Below, in pieces: positions 1 through 5,801 of a stretch of DNA of 8,158 nucleotides. A program made the translations under genes and the position numbers. The stretch comes from Candidatus Woesearchaeota archaeon. Lineage in GTDB: Archaea; Nanobdellota; Nanobdellia; Woesearchaeales; GW2011-AR4. The stretch is taken from assembly GCA_016185865.1 (NCBI GenBank), contig JACPMU010000015.1, positions 1-8,158 on the forward strand, given 5' to 3'. Under the pieces are notes generated by a model. It searched no databases, was not told where the DNA came from, and saw only the letters and a program-made list of their open reading frames with translations. Within the stretch, counting starts at the first letter, position 1, and every line of letters starts with the position of its first letter.

Positions 1-2
1 AA

Positions 3-413
3 TCAAAAGTAATAGAGTACTTGCAAAGGCCGTGCAAAATAAAGATAATGAAAGGCTATGTGTTCAGGCAAAACAATCCAGCTGTTGTTGGCGTTGAAGT
101 GCTTGCCGGAACATTGAAGGCCGGAACTCCCCTGATGAAGAATGACGGCTCAGCAATAACAGAGGCGAAAAGCATACAGCAGGAGCAGGAAAGCATTGAG
201 AAGGCTGAGAAAGGCAAGCAGGTTGCTGTTTCGCTGCCGAATGTCACGATAGGAAGGCAGGTTCATGAAGAGGACATTTTGTACTCTGCAGTCCCTGAAG
301 AGCACTTCAGGAAACTAAAGGAATTGAAGAAATATTTAACACAAGAAGAAATTGAAGTCTTGAAGGAAATAGCTGAAATAATGAGGAAAAGCAGCCCAAT
401 GTGGGGGATTTAG
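3..413 (+). CDS. infB: Translation initiation factor aIF5B (IF2-like), C-terminal fragment
   Basis: This is the last 136 residues of archaeal IF5B, the GTPase that promotes ribosomal subunit joining. The frame is open to the left edge (it reads SKVIEY before the TTG at 21), so the gene is cut by the window and that TTG is not a start. The stretch IMKGYVFRQNNPAVVGVEVL is the typical opening of domain IV, the C-terminal beta-barrel that in this family contacts initiator tRNA and aIF1A. It is followed by a charged segment (EQESIEKAEKGKQVAVSL) and a C-terminal helix (EEIEVLKEIAEIMRK). The GTPase domain G and domains II-III lie outside the window. The family is normally near 600 aa, so roughly three quarters of the protein is missing. 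The symbol infB is the usual database name for archaeal aIF5B. Confidence 0.93.
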   Translation, partial: SKVIEYLQRPCKIKIMKGYVFRQNNPAVVGVEVLAGTLKAGTPLMKNDGSAITEAKSIQQEQESIEKAEKGKQVAVSLPNVTIGRQVHEEDILYSAVPEEHFRKLKELKKYLTQEEIEVLKEIAEIMRKSSPMWGI

Positions 414-436
414 AAATTTTTAATGTTTTGTTTATT
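414..436 (+). terminator. T-rich stretch after the aIF5B stop
   Basis: Directly after the TAG stop of aIF5B come TTTTT, TTTT and TTTATT runs without a stable hairpin. Archaeal termination typically uses such poly-T tracts. The region is AT-rich generally, so this is a weak call. Confidence 0.3.
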
Positions 437-538
437 GAAAAAATTGATAAAAATAATTAAAAAATAACGAGAGCGACTTTTAGATGTATACTGTGATAAA
501 AGTAAACCGCTTGTGACTGTTTAAATAATTCAATTAAA

Positions 539-994
539 ATGCCGGAATTAAAAATACTCAACAATAAGGAAATAAAGGAAATCTATGGATTGGTTGAGAA
601 GCAGTGGGGCGCAAAAATAAAGCTTGATTACGGGTTCCTAAAGAACAACAAGAACAAGATTTTTGTTGTTAACAAAGACATCTCAAAAATTGACTTTTCA
701 AAGCTGAGGCTGAACTCAGTAGGAATGTATTTCTGCGAGATTGACAGCAGGGGAATAAGGCTCAGCATTGAGGGTTCCCAGATTATCGGCCCGAAAGCAG
801 CGAAAAATGTTGTTGAGCTTGATGAGGAAGAAACAAGAAAATGGCTCAAGGGAGAGGATCTGGAAAAAGAATGCAAGGACTGCAGCGGATTCATTATTTT
901 AAAGAATAAAAAAGATTTTCTTGGAAACGGAAAATACGCTAACGGCAGGATTTTGAATTATGTGGGAAAGACGAGAAGGGTGAACATATCTTAA
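539..994 (+). CDS. COG3270-type RNA-binding protein (NOL1/NOP2/fmu family, PUA-like domain)
   Basis: A 151-aa protein that resembles stand-alone archaeal members of COG3270, the group corresponding to the PUA-like C-terminal domain of RsmF/NOL1/NOP2 rRNA methyltransferases. The second half carries the recognisable pattern: GMYFCEID, then RLSIEGSQIIGPKAAKN, a W-L-K-G-E-D block (about residues 101-106), then SGFIILKNKKDFLGNGKYAN and a terminal GKTRRV. There is no SAM-binding methyltransferase domain, so it probably binds RNA, likely rRNA or tRNA, without modifying it. A single C-x2-C pair (KECKDCS, near 111-114) is unlikely to form a metal site alone. It sits 125 bp after aIF5B on the same strand, in keeping with a translation neighbourhood. 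The first ATG is used; no good Shine-Dalgarno is visible, and a TTTAAATA at 520-527 is too close to be its TATA box. Molecular function within the family is inferred, not shown. Confidence 0.75.
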   Translation: MPELKILNNKEIKEIYGLVEKQWGAKIKLDYGFLKNNKNKIFVVNKDISKIDFSKLRLNSVGMYFCEIDSRGIRLSIEGSQIIGPKAAKNVVELDEEETRKWLKGEDLEKECKDCSGFIILKNKKDFLGNGKYANGRILNYVGKTRRVNIS

Positions 995-1010
995 ATTATT
1001 ATAAGGAACT

Positions 1011-1637
1011 TTATTTAAGAGCTTCTACACCAAATTCTTTTAATCTTTTAGCAATTATTGTTCTAGCCTTTTCTTTATCTGATAAATCTAGCTCATATTG
1101 CCAAAAACCAGATCTTTTGAAGGCAGAACAAATACCATCAAGCAATTCGTAGAAACTGGATGTTGCTCTTTGCATAGAAAGAACTCTATCAATATTTTTT
1201 CTATCTAGGGCTAATTGCAATAAATCAGCACGAAGCAAAGAACCAATACCTTGTTCCCTATATTTTGGACTTACATAATGGTAAAACATCTCTAATGTAG
1301 TGGGCTGCTCTTGAACATTTCTTCCTAAATAAAAACCAAGCGGAATGTCGGGTCTTTCTGCAGATGCAATCATTTTTCTTACAGGACTTGCATCACCAAT
1401 TAAAAGACTGCCCATTTGTCCGTCTCTTAATGCAATATTTGATATATCATTCTGTGAAGAGTCTCTTATTTCATAGACTTTTCCCTTTAAAGAATACCTG
1501 GTAACAGGCTTGTGCTGTATTACTACATCATCAAGATAGGAATTACTTAATCCATTTTGATAAAACTCAGGCCCTTTACCAAATTGTATAGGACTTACAC
1601 TAACAGATGAACCAGGAATTGTTTGCAAAAGCGCCAT
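1011..1637 (-). CDS. GNAT-family N-acetyltransferase
   Basis: A 208-aa protein with a C-terminal GNAT fold that would transfer an acyl group from acetyl-CoA to an unknown amine. Motif A is clear: a beta strand LEMFYHYVSP (about 115-124) followed by YREQGIGSLL, with the R/Q-x-x-G-x-G pyrophosphate loop at R127-G130-G132. The later SSFYELLDGICSAFKRSGF (161-178) fits motif B, with Tyr163 in the place where many GNATs have a general-acid tyrosine. The first 90 residues match nothing I recognise. Start: the ATG at 1637 gives a short leader from the predicted transcription start near 1645. A TTG at 1646 would add three residues and be almost leaderless. The gene lies 57 bp after the RSH synthetase-like gene on the same strand but has its own TATA box. 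Lysine and arginine are about equal, as in the two genes before it. It converges on the COG3270 gene with a 16-bp gap. Confidence 0.72.
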   Translation of the reverse strand: MALLQTIPGSSVSVSPIQFGKGPEFYQNGLSNSYLDDVVIQHKPVTRYSLKGKVYEIRDSSQNDISNIALRDGQMGSLLIGDASPVRKMIASAERPDIPLGFYLGRNVQEQPTTLEMFYHYVSPKYREQGIGSLLRADLLQLALDRKNIDRVLSMQRATSSFYELLDGICSAFKRSGFWQYELDLSDKEKARTIIAKRLKEFGVEALK

Positions 1638-1666
1638 TTTTACCAATAAGTCCCCTGAAACATCTT

Positions 1667-1676
1667 ATATTTAAAT
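1667..1676 (-). promoter_or_regulatory. TATA box for the GNAT gene
   Basis: Read on the minus strand the stretch is ATTTAAATAT, a good archaeal TATA box. Its centre is about 26 bp upstream of the TTG at 1646 and about 34 bp upstream of the ATG at 1637. This places a transcription start close to the first codon, so the gene can be transcribed independently of the upstream pair. Confidence 0.55.
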
Positions 1677-1703
1677 CTTTCGGTTTTGACTACTTATAAG
1701 TGG

Positions 1704-2696
1704 TTATTTTGGTAGAAAAGACAGGACTTGAGCCACTGCTTTTTCCATTCTATCATACAACTTTCTGTTTTGCCTTTCATAATCTCTCAGGTCGGCCTCT
1801 CTTCTTGCCCTGTAAAGCTGATGCCCTTTTCTTTGAAAGAAATCATCAAGCAAGAAATGAACAAAGGTAACTACCTGAACCTGCAATCTTTCAGGAATTT
1901 CAATTTCAGTGGAGGAATATCTCATCAGATATTCCACAGCGTTTAAAAAACCCTTTGTTGTGTTGTAATCTTCGAATGCGTCAAGAACCCAGGGAGAGTT
2001 TTCCCGATAAATTATACCTTTTTCAACCTTGTCTCGTATGCTGGGCCTGGCACCTATAATCTTCACTCCAAATTCATCCTCCACAAAAGATTGCCTATAA
2101 AAAAAATCTCTATCGCCTTTAGATACTTCCATAGCTCTAAAAATCTTATATAACAACTTGCTTACAATCCTCTTCCTTGTTTTGATTCTTTCAAGCCAAC
2201 CATATAGTGTATAATTTGGATAGCCCTGGTTCGGGTTGCTGCGCAAGTGCATTGTTACGCCGTCTTCTGTAATTTTTTTAAGGTTTAGGAAAGGGTTGTT
2301 GGCATCAGTTTCATCTTTCATTGTTTTGGGCTTTTTTTGGACATAGTGATGCCATTTATGTGTATAGCCAACCAACCTAGCCATATCAGGGTCTATTCCA
2401 TCAGGCACTTCTGTGTCTAACAGAATTTTTAGCATATCGTAAGCATTGCCTGCATTTACTTCATTAAAAACAATTCCTCTGGATTCCAAGCTTCCCAGGT
2501 CATGCCTGAATCTTGATATTAATCCTTCGCCATATGCAAAATGATCTTTGAGAGCTGCAATTATTTCATCCATTAGTTCAGGACGCAGAATGCCGTGCTG
2601 CCTTCTGAAGTCTCCATAAGGGTCAGCAACTAGCACAAGATTTTCCGATATAGTGGCTGCACTTGGATTTTCCGCTATTTTTTCCAAAGCAAGCAT
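1704..2696 (-). CDS. Divergent RelA/SpoT synthetase-like protein (likely inactive or altered nucleotidyltransferase)
   Basis: A 330-aa protein whose second half aligns by eye with the (p)ppGpp synthetase domain of RSH enzymes. Numbering from the ATG: ERIKTRKRIVSKLL (169-182) matches the G-R-x-K...S-I-Y-R-K-M block, keeping Arg170 and Lys172. VEDEFGVKII (205-214) matches the D-x-x-G/A-x-R-x-x strand, with Asp207 at the Mg-ligand position. FEDY (241-244) matches F-K-D-Y. LQVQVVT (271-277) matches I-E-I-Q-I-R-T, and GHQLYR (291-296) matches A-H-W-x-Y-K. Within these, the catalytic Glu is Gln272, the Arg two residues past the conserved Gln is Val, and the guanine-stacking Tyr appears to be Phe250. 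Classic (p)ppGpp synthesis is therefore doubtful. The first 140 residues are unrecognised. A strong GGAGGG five bases before the ATG at 2696 decides the start over a TTG at 2720. It lies 45 bp after the HD-domain gene, probably the same transcript. Family assignment rests on eye alignment only. Confidence 0.55.
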   Translation of the reverse strand: MLALEKIAENPSAATISENLVLVADPYGDFRRQHGILRPELMDEIIAALKDHFAYGEGLISRFRHDLGSLESRGIVFNEVNAGNAYDMLKILLDTEVPDGIDPDMARLVGYTHKWHHYVQKKPKTMKDETDANNPFLNLKKITEDGVTMHLRSNPNQGYPNYTLYGWLERIKTRKRIVSKLLYKIFRAMEVSKGDRDFFYRQSFVEDEFGVKIIGARPSIRDKVEKGIIYRENSPWVLDAFEDYNTTKGFLNAVEYLMRYSSTEIEIPERLQVQVVTFVHFLLDDFFQRKGHQLYRARREADLRDYERQNRKLYDRMEKAVAQVLSFLPK

Positions 2697-2700
2697 TTTA

Positions 2701-2706
2701 CCCTCC
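2701..2706 (-). promoter_or_regulatory. Shine-Dalgarno that fixes the start of the synthetase-like gene
   Basis: On the minus strand the bases read GGAGGG, ending four bases before the ATG at 2696 (GGAGG itself is five bases away). Spacing and strength are ideal, while the longer TTG start at 2720 has nothing comparable. A strong internal ribosome site suits a second gene of an operon. Confidence 0.6.
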
Positions 2707-2741
2707 GCCTTTGTAATCAAGAAATTAATGATGACTTTTGA

Positions 2742-4451
2742 TTATTTTGGCTTAAAATCTAAACTTAATTGAGTACCAGTATTCCTGTAATCTGCAATCA
2801 TTTCTGCATGGTCTGGCAATAGCTTCATCATCTCCTTAAAGCCGCCAAGTGTGAAAAGAACATGTTTCCTTGGGTCATAATCACCAGGTCTATCCAATGC
2901 AATTAATTCACGACCTTTTCTTCTTGCGGCTCTATCATACACCATAGTAAATCTTTGCAGTTGCTCGTCTGCCAAATGCCTTGCGTGTGTATAGCTTTCT
3001 ATTCTTTCTTTGGGATCATTGTCCAGAGGATCAATGTTTTCCCTTCCGCCTGCATCACGTACAAGCCATTTTCCAATAAAACCGTTCCAAGTAATTCTGT
3101 CATAAAATGTTCTTTGTCTTTTTCTTTCGATTAACTCATCAATTTTACTTTTGATTGCCTGAACTTCCGGATACTGCTCGTACATCATTATTGCTGATCT
3201 TGCCGATGCAGCTTTTGCACTTACTAAATCACTTATTGTATAAACTGCAAGCCTCATTAATTGAGGGGTGCTTCCATTCTCTCTTCCTGAAGCAACGTCA
3301 ATACCGTACCTGTTAAAGGTTTTATTAGCGTATTGACTGCCAACAACTCCTGGAGCTGAGTTTGCAACACGCATAGCAGCGCTCATTGGTTTTCCGTCTT
3401 TTTCCAAATTACCAAATCTTTTTACAAACTCCTCTCCAACAACATAACTAATTCCGCTGCCATCTAAACCGATTACTCTTCCATCTTTAGAAGCCATTCT
3501 TAATTGCAGCATTATCTCTGCAAGAATAGGATCGGTTTCGTAACTGTTACTTATCAAGTCTGATCCTTTTACAACAAATCTTCTAAATGTCTGATCAAGT
3601 CCTTCACCACCATCTCGGGAAAAATCATGCCGCAGGGAGTAAGCATAAGGATTTATATCTGCCCACCTTGTGGCATCCATAACAATTCTTACTGCTTTAG
3701 CATGGTATTTCCTGTAGTCTTCCCTTTCAGTTCCCCTTACTCCATGAGGAATGTATCCATTTAGTCTCTTTTCAAGATCTTCAGCAATCTCTCTTCTGCC
3801 TTCAGTTAACTGTCTGGAATATTCTGCTGCTTTGCCCAATTCATTTCTTAGTAGAGAATCCAGCCATTTGTTTTCTAAATCTTTGATTTTTTGGGCTTCT
3901 TCTATTTTATCATGCAATAAATCTGCAATAACAATTATGTAATCTAAAGGAACACCCGCCTTTAATGCTATTTTTAGCGATTCTTGCAAATCACTATAAA
4001 TATGGGAGCTTGCAGGCAGTCCGCTGTGCCTTCTCTGCCCAAGGGCTTTGAAATCTCTTTGGACATCTGCCTCGATTCTTGCTGCTATTTCCTTTTGCGG
4101 CTCTGTCAGCCACTTTCCATACTTCTCTTCAGTTAATTTAAAATATGGAGAATCCAAAAAACTTCCAAAAAATAAATGCTCCTTGAGCCATCTTCCGTAA
4201 TCATCCCTTACTGCTTTGTTTGTTGGGTTGCGCAATACCTGGTCAACTAACAAGTCATCAATAGTCAGAACATACCTTCCTGCAGGAGAAACAGAAGCAT
4301 GGTACCTTGGTTCTTGCATTGCAGGCTGTGTGCGAGATAAAGATGCCCCGTCAGTTGGCTTTTGCTCTTCTCTAACAGCCCTTAGAACAAGGCCTCCTGC
4401 TACACTAGCTGCCATGTTATTAAACCATTCTTTAAATTCTCTTGGCGACAT
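2742..4451 (-). CDS. HD-domain protein resembling the hydrolase half of RelA/SpoT (RSH)
   Basis: A 569-aa protein, probably cytosolic. Residues 138-186 align with the RSH hydrolase (HD) domain. RRHSGLP followed by His150 matches R-K-S-G-E-P-x3-H-P, and LLHDKIEE (178-185) matches L-L-H-D-V-V-E-D, giving His180, Asp181 and Glu184. Farther on, VVKGSDLISN (293-302) matches V-K-L-A-D-R-L-H-N, giving Asp298 and Asn302. The four metal ligands of an RSH hydrolase therefore look intact. The spacing between the HD and the last Asp (117 residues) is about 50 longer than in RSH enzymes, because of a charged helical insert. No synthetase, TGS or ACT domain follows; the remaining 260 residues are unrecognised and end in basic and helical segments. 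Inferred role: hydrolysis of a pyrophosphorylated nucleotide, or a related phosphohydrolase acting with the synthetase-like partner encoded 45 bp downstream. Arginine clearly outnumbers lysine. Upstream, GGAGG sits 13 bases before the ATG and a TATAAT-like stretch is near. Confidence 0.58.
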   Translation of the reverse strand: MSPREFKEWFNNMAASVAGGLVLRAVREEQKPTDGASLSRTQPAMQEPRYHASVSPAGRYVLTIDDLLVDQVLRNPTNKAVRDDYGRWLKEHLFFGSFLDSPYFKLTEEKYGKWLTEPQKEIAARIEADVQRDFKALGQRRHSGLPASSHIYSDLQESLKIALKAGVPLDYIIVIADLLHDKIEEAQKIKDLENKWLDSLLRNELGKAAEYSRQLTEGRREIAEDLEKRLNGYIPHGVRGTEREDYRKYHAKAVRIVMDATRWADINPYAYSLRHDFSRDGGEGLDQTFRRFVVKGSDLISNSYETDPILAEIMLQLRMASKDGRVIGLDGSGISYVVGEEFVKRFGNLEKDGKPMSAAMRVANSAPGVVGSQYANKTFNRYGIDVASGRENGSTPQLMRLAVYTISDLVSAKAASARSAIMMYEQYPEVQAIKSKIDELIERKRQRTFYDRITWNGFIGKWLVRDAGGRENIDPLDNDPKERIESYTHARHLADEQLQRFTMVYDRAARRKGRELIALDRPGDYDPRKHVLFTLGGFKEMMKLLPDHAEMIADYRNTGTQLSLDFKPK

Positions 4452-4464
4452 CTTTTTATCTTTT

Positions 4465-4476
4465 CCTCCAATTATA
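4465..4476 (-). promoter_or_regulatory. Start-region signals of the HD-domain gene (TATAAT-like plus GGAGG)
   Basis: On the minus strand, TATAAT (4471-4476) runs almost straight into GGAGG (4465-4469). The TATA centre is about 23 bp before the ATG, slightly short for a leaderless start. GGAGG is 13 bases before it, longer than usual. A second TATA candidate, TTTTTAAAT at 4578-4586, would give a leader of about 100 bases. I cannot tell which is used. Confidence 0.3.
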
Positions 4477-4644
4477 CAACTCGCTTATCCCAGCATTCAG
4501 TCTTCTGTTTATCATCCTCTTTTCCTTCCCAAGAACCTAAATTACAAAGTCCCCTATCAAAATATGATGTTTTGTCCATTTAAAAATCTATCTGTTTCTG
4601 TTATTGGAATTTTTAGAAAGAGCTTTCTTTTGTTTTTATTTAAT

Positions 4645-5061
4645 TTATTTTCCTTTATTTTCAATAGTAACAGCTATTTTGTTCTTTTTTTCCTTTAAAT
4701 AAGCAAGCAAATCCCTGTTCAACTCAAAAGAAGCCTTATTCGAGCTTGTTGCAAGCGTCCTTTCAGAAACAAAATCGGTTTTTCTGATAACAATTTCTTT
4801 GTTGTCACCAAAATCCGGGTTTAGCTCTGCGTTGATTTTTTCTTTTATTTTTTTATTGTTTATTGCTTCCATTGTTATTATAATTTTTTTGTTTTCTGAT
4901 TTATTGATGAATTGCCTGATTTTTTCCAATTCAAAATCAGCATTAACACCTATTATGCAGTCTCCTTCCAAAGTAACTTCTTTGTCTTTTGTGAACTCCA
5001 AAGTTGTCTTATGCATTCCAAGAATATTGGGGTGCCCGCAAGCATGGAATTTGTACATCAT
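4645..5061 (-). CDS. DUF371 family protein (COG2090)
   Basis: A 138-aa protein that matches the archaeal DUF371 family almost from its first residue. The signature is FHACGHPNILGMHKTT (5-20), then EVTLEGDCIIGVNADFELEKI (28-48), and RTLATSSNKASFELNRDLLAYLKE near 101-124. The conserved GH-P-N, H-K-T-T and G-D-C-I-I-G-V blocks are all present and length is normal for the family, so it is probably intact. The biochemical role of DUF371 is unknown to me. It starts with two consecutive ATG codons; the first (5061) is taken. It begins 19 bp after the stop of the small winged-helix gene on the same strand and has no TATA box of its own in that gap, so the two probably form an operon driven from 5411-5420. 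Confidence 0.85.
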   Translation of the reverse strand: MMYKFHACGHPNILGMHKTTLEFTKDKEVTLEGDCIIGVNADFELEKIRQFINKSENKKIIITMEAINNKKIKEKINAELNPDFGDNKEIVIRKTDFVSERTLATSSNKASFELNRDLLAYLKEKKNKIAVTIENKGK

Positions 5062-5080
5062 TTTGATTGGATTATGAAAG

Positions 5081-5389
5081 TCACTGCAACATCAGCAAAA
5101 TTGGGATGATGGAGTGGCTGCCTTTCTCTTTTAATATTTCCTTGATTTTGTCATAGCGGTCCATATTGAGATAGTACTTCCAGCCATGTTCCTTTTTCTT
5201 TTTGCAGCAGATCTTCTGTTTTATTAAAGCTTCCAGAACAGCATCAACTTTGTCTAAATCTTCTTTTGATATTCCAGATTTTAAAACATGAATATAAACA
5301 GAGCCTTTGCCAAAGCAGTTTTGATCAAAAAGCTTCTTTACCGCTGTCCTGCTTATTCTTATATATTCACTCCTCTTTACTTTAACCAT
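5081..5389 (-). CDS. Small winged-helix-like protein
   Basis: A 102-aa basic protein. The middle region, KVDAVLEALIKQKICCKKKK followed by EHGWKYYLN (about 47-75), has the shape of a recognition helix and beta wing of an archaeal winged-helix domain (L-x-K-x-K-I ... K-Y-Y-L). An earlier helix, SRTAVKKLFD, would come first. The C-terminus is a short hydrophobic tail, IIPILLMLQ, too short for a membrane span. I cannot name a family. It is the first gene of a two-gene operon with DUF371 and diverges from another winged-helix gene across a 106-bp region that holds a palindrome. It probably acts as a DNA- or RNA-binding regulator, which is inference. The ATG lies about 26 bp from the TATA-box centre, so the mRNA is probably leaderless and the start is well supported. 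Confidence 0.6.
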   Translation of the reverse strand: MVKVKRSEYIRISRTAVKKLFDQNCFGKGSVYIHVLKSGISKEDLDKVDAVLEALIKQKICCKKKKEHGWKYYLNMDRYDKIKEILKEKGSHSIIPILLMLQ

Positions 5390-5410
5390 ATAAAAAATGA
5401 TGGCTGGGAA

Positions 5411-5420
5411 ATATATAAAT
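5411..5420 (-). promoter_or_regulatory. TATA box for the winged-helix/DUF371 operon
   Basis: Minus-strand ATTTATATAT, centred about 26 bp from the ATG at 5389, is a textbook archaeal TATA box with leaderless spacing. It lies 12 bp from the edge of the palindrome at 5432-5455. Confidence 0.7.
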
Positions 5421-5431
5421 GTGTAGTCTAA

Positions 5432-5455
5432 ATTTAGTCCCTTATGGGTCTAAAT
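5432..5455. promoter_or_regulatory. Putative operator: 24-bp palindrome between divergent promoters
   Basis: ATTTAGTCCC, four bases TTAT, then GGGTCTAAAT: ten-base arms with nine of ten complementary. A second CTAAAT/ATTTAG palindrome (5428-5437) overlaps its left arm, and GTCTAAAT is repeated at 5426 and 5448, 22 bp apart, about two helical turns. It sits just upstream of both TATA boxes, so a bound dimer could affect both promoters. The winged-helix protein starting at 5496 is the likeliest ligand, by analogy with autoregulating divergent regulators. Confidence 0.5.
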
Positions 5456-5456
5456 A

Positions 5457-5470
5457 GAAACCTTTAAATA
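5457..5470 (+). promoter_or_regulatory. BRE and TATA box for the winged-helix regulator
   Basis: GAAACC (BRE-like, purine-rich) is followed by TTTAAATA at 5463-5470. The TATA centre is about 29 bp from the ATG at 5496, so the transcript has almost no leader. Confidence 0.65.
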
Positions 5471-5495
5471 GGAATCCATATTTACAATATTCACA

Positions 5496-5801
5496 ATGCC
5501 AAAATCAGTATTTTTGCAGGAGGAAGGCAACACTCCTAAAAACAGGATATGGAGCTTTTTAATAATCCATTCAGAAAAAAAAAATTCAATGAAGGACATT
5601 GCAAGACACTCTAAGGTGGGCTATACTAAATTAAAACAGATATGGAAAGAGTTTAGGGAAAAAAAGATAGTGTTGCAGACAAGAACTGTTGGAAAGGCAA
5701 AGATGTACAGGCTAAACCTTAAAAATCCAGTGGTAAATAAATTTATAGATTATTATTGGGCCGTTGTCGATTATTATTTCATCAGCAGGCTCTGCAGATA
5801 A
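5496..5801 (+). CDS. Winged helix-turn-helix transcriptional regulator
   Basis: A 101-aa protein with a winged HTH that fills most of its length. Residues 16-27 (KNRIWSFLIIHS) would be helix 1, SMKDIARHSK (31-40) helix 2, GYTKLKQIWKEFREK (42-56) the recognition helix, and VLQTRTVGKAKMYRLN (59-74) the beta wing. The tail (NKFIDYYWAVVDYYF) is aromatic-rich and could form a dimerisation helix. No ligand or metal site is visible. Small regulators of this layout are common in archaea, often MarR/ArsR-like; I cannot assign the exact family. It diverges from another small winged-helix gene, with a palindrome between them, suggesting autoregulation and control of the DUF371 operon. Its last 28 bases overlap the 3' end of the asparagine-synthase gene on the other strand. 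The ATG is supported by the TATA box about 29 bp upstream. Confidence 0.72.
   Translation: MPKSVFLQEEGNTPKNRIWSFLIIHSEKKNSMKDIARHSKVGYTKLKQIWKEFREKKIVLQTRTVGKAKMYRLNLKNPVVNKFIDYYWAVVDYYFISRLCR

Noticed and set aside
520..527. TTTAAATA as TATA box of the COG3270 gene
   Set aside because: Its centre is only about 15 bp before the ATG, so transcription would start inside the gene; it would work only for a later start that the family match argues against.
1648..4556. Shared AAGTCCCCT word upstream of the GNAT and HD-domain genes
   Set aside because: Nine bases found twice, at different distances from the starts, is not enough to call a shared operator.
4615..4628. AGAAAG-AG-CTTTCT hairpin followed by T-rich DNA as a terminator
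   Set aside because: The T tract is on the plus strand, where no gene ends; for the minus-strand DUF371 gene the downstream side is A-rich in its transcript.
4216..4698. 160-aa plus-strand reading frame
   Set aside because: It is antisense to the HD-domain gene and its leader, with hydrophobic, serine-rich composition and no family resemblance.
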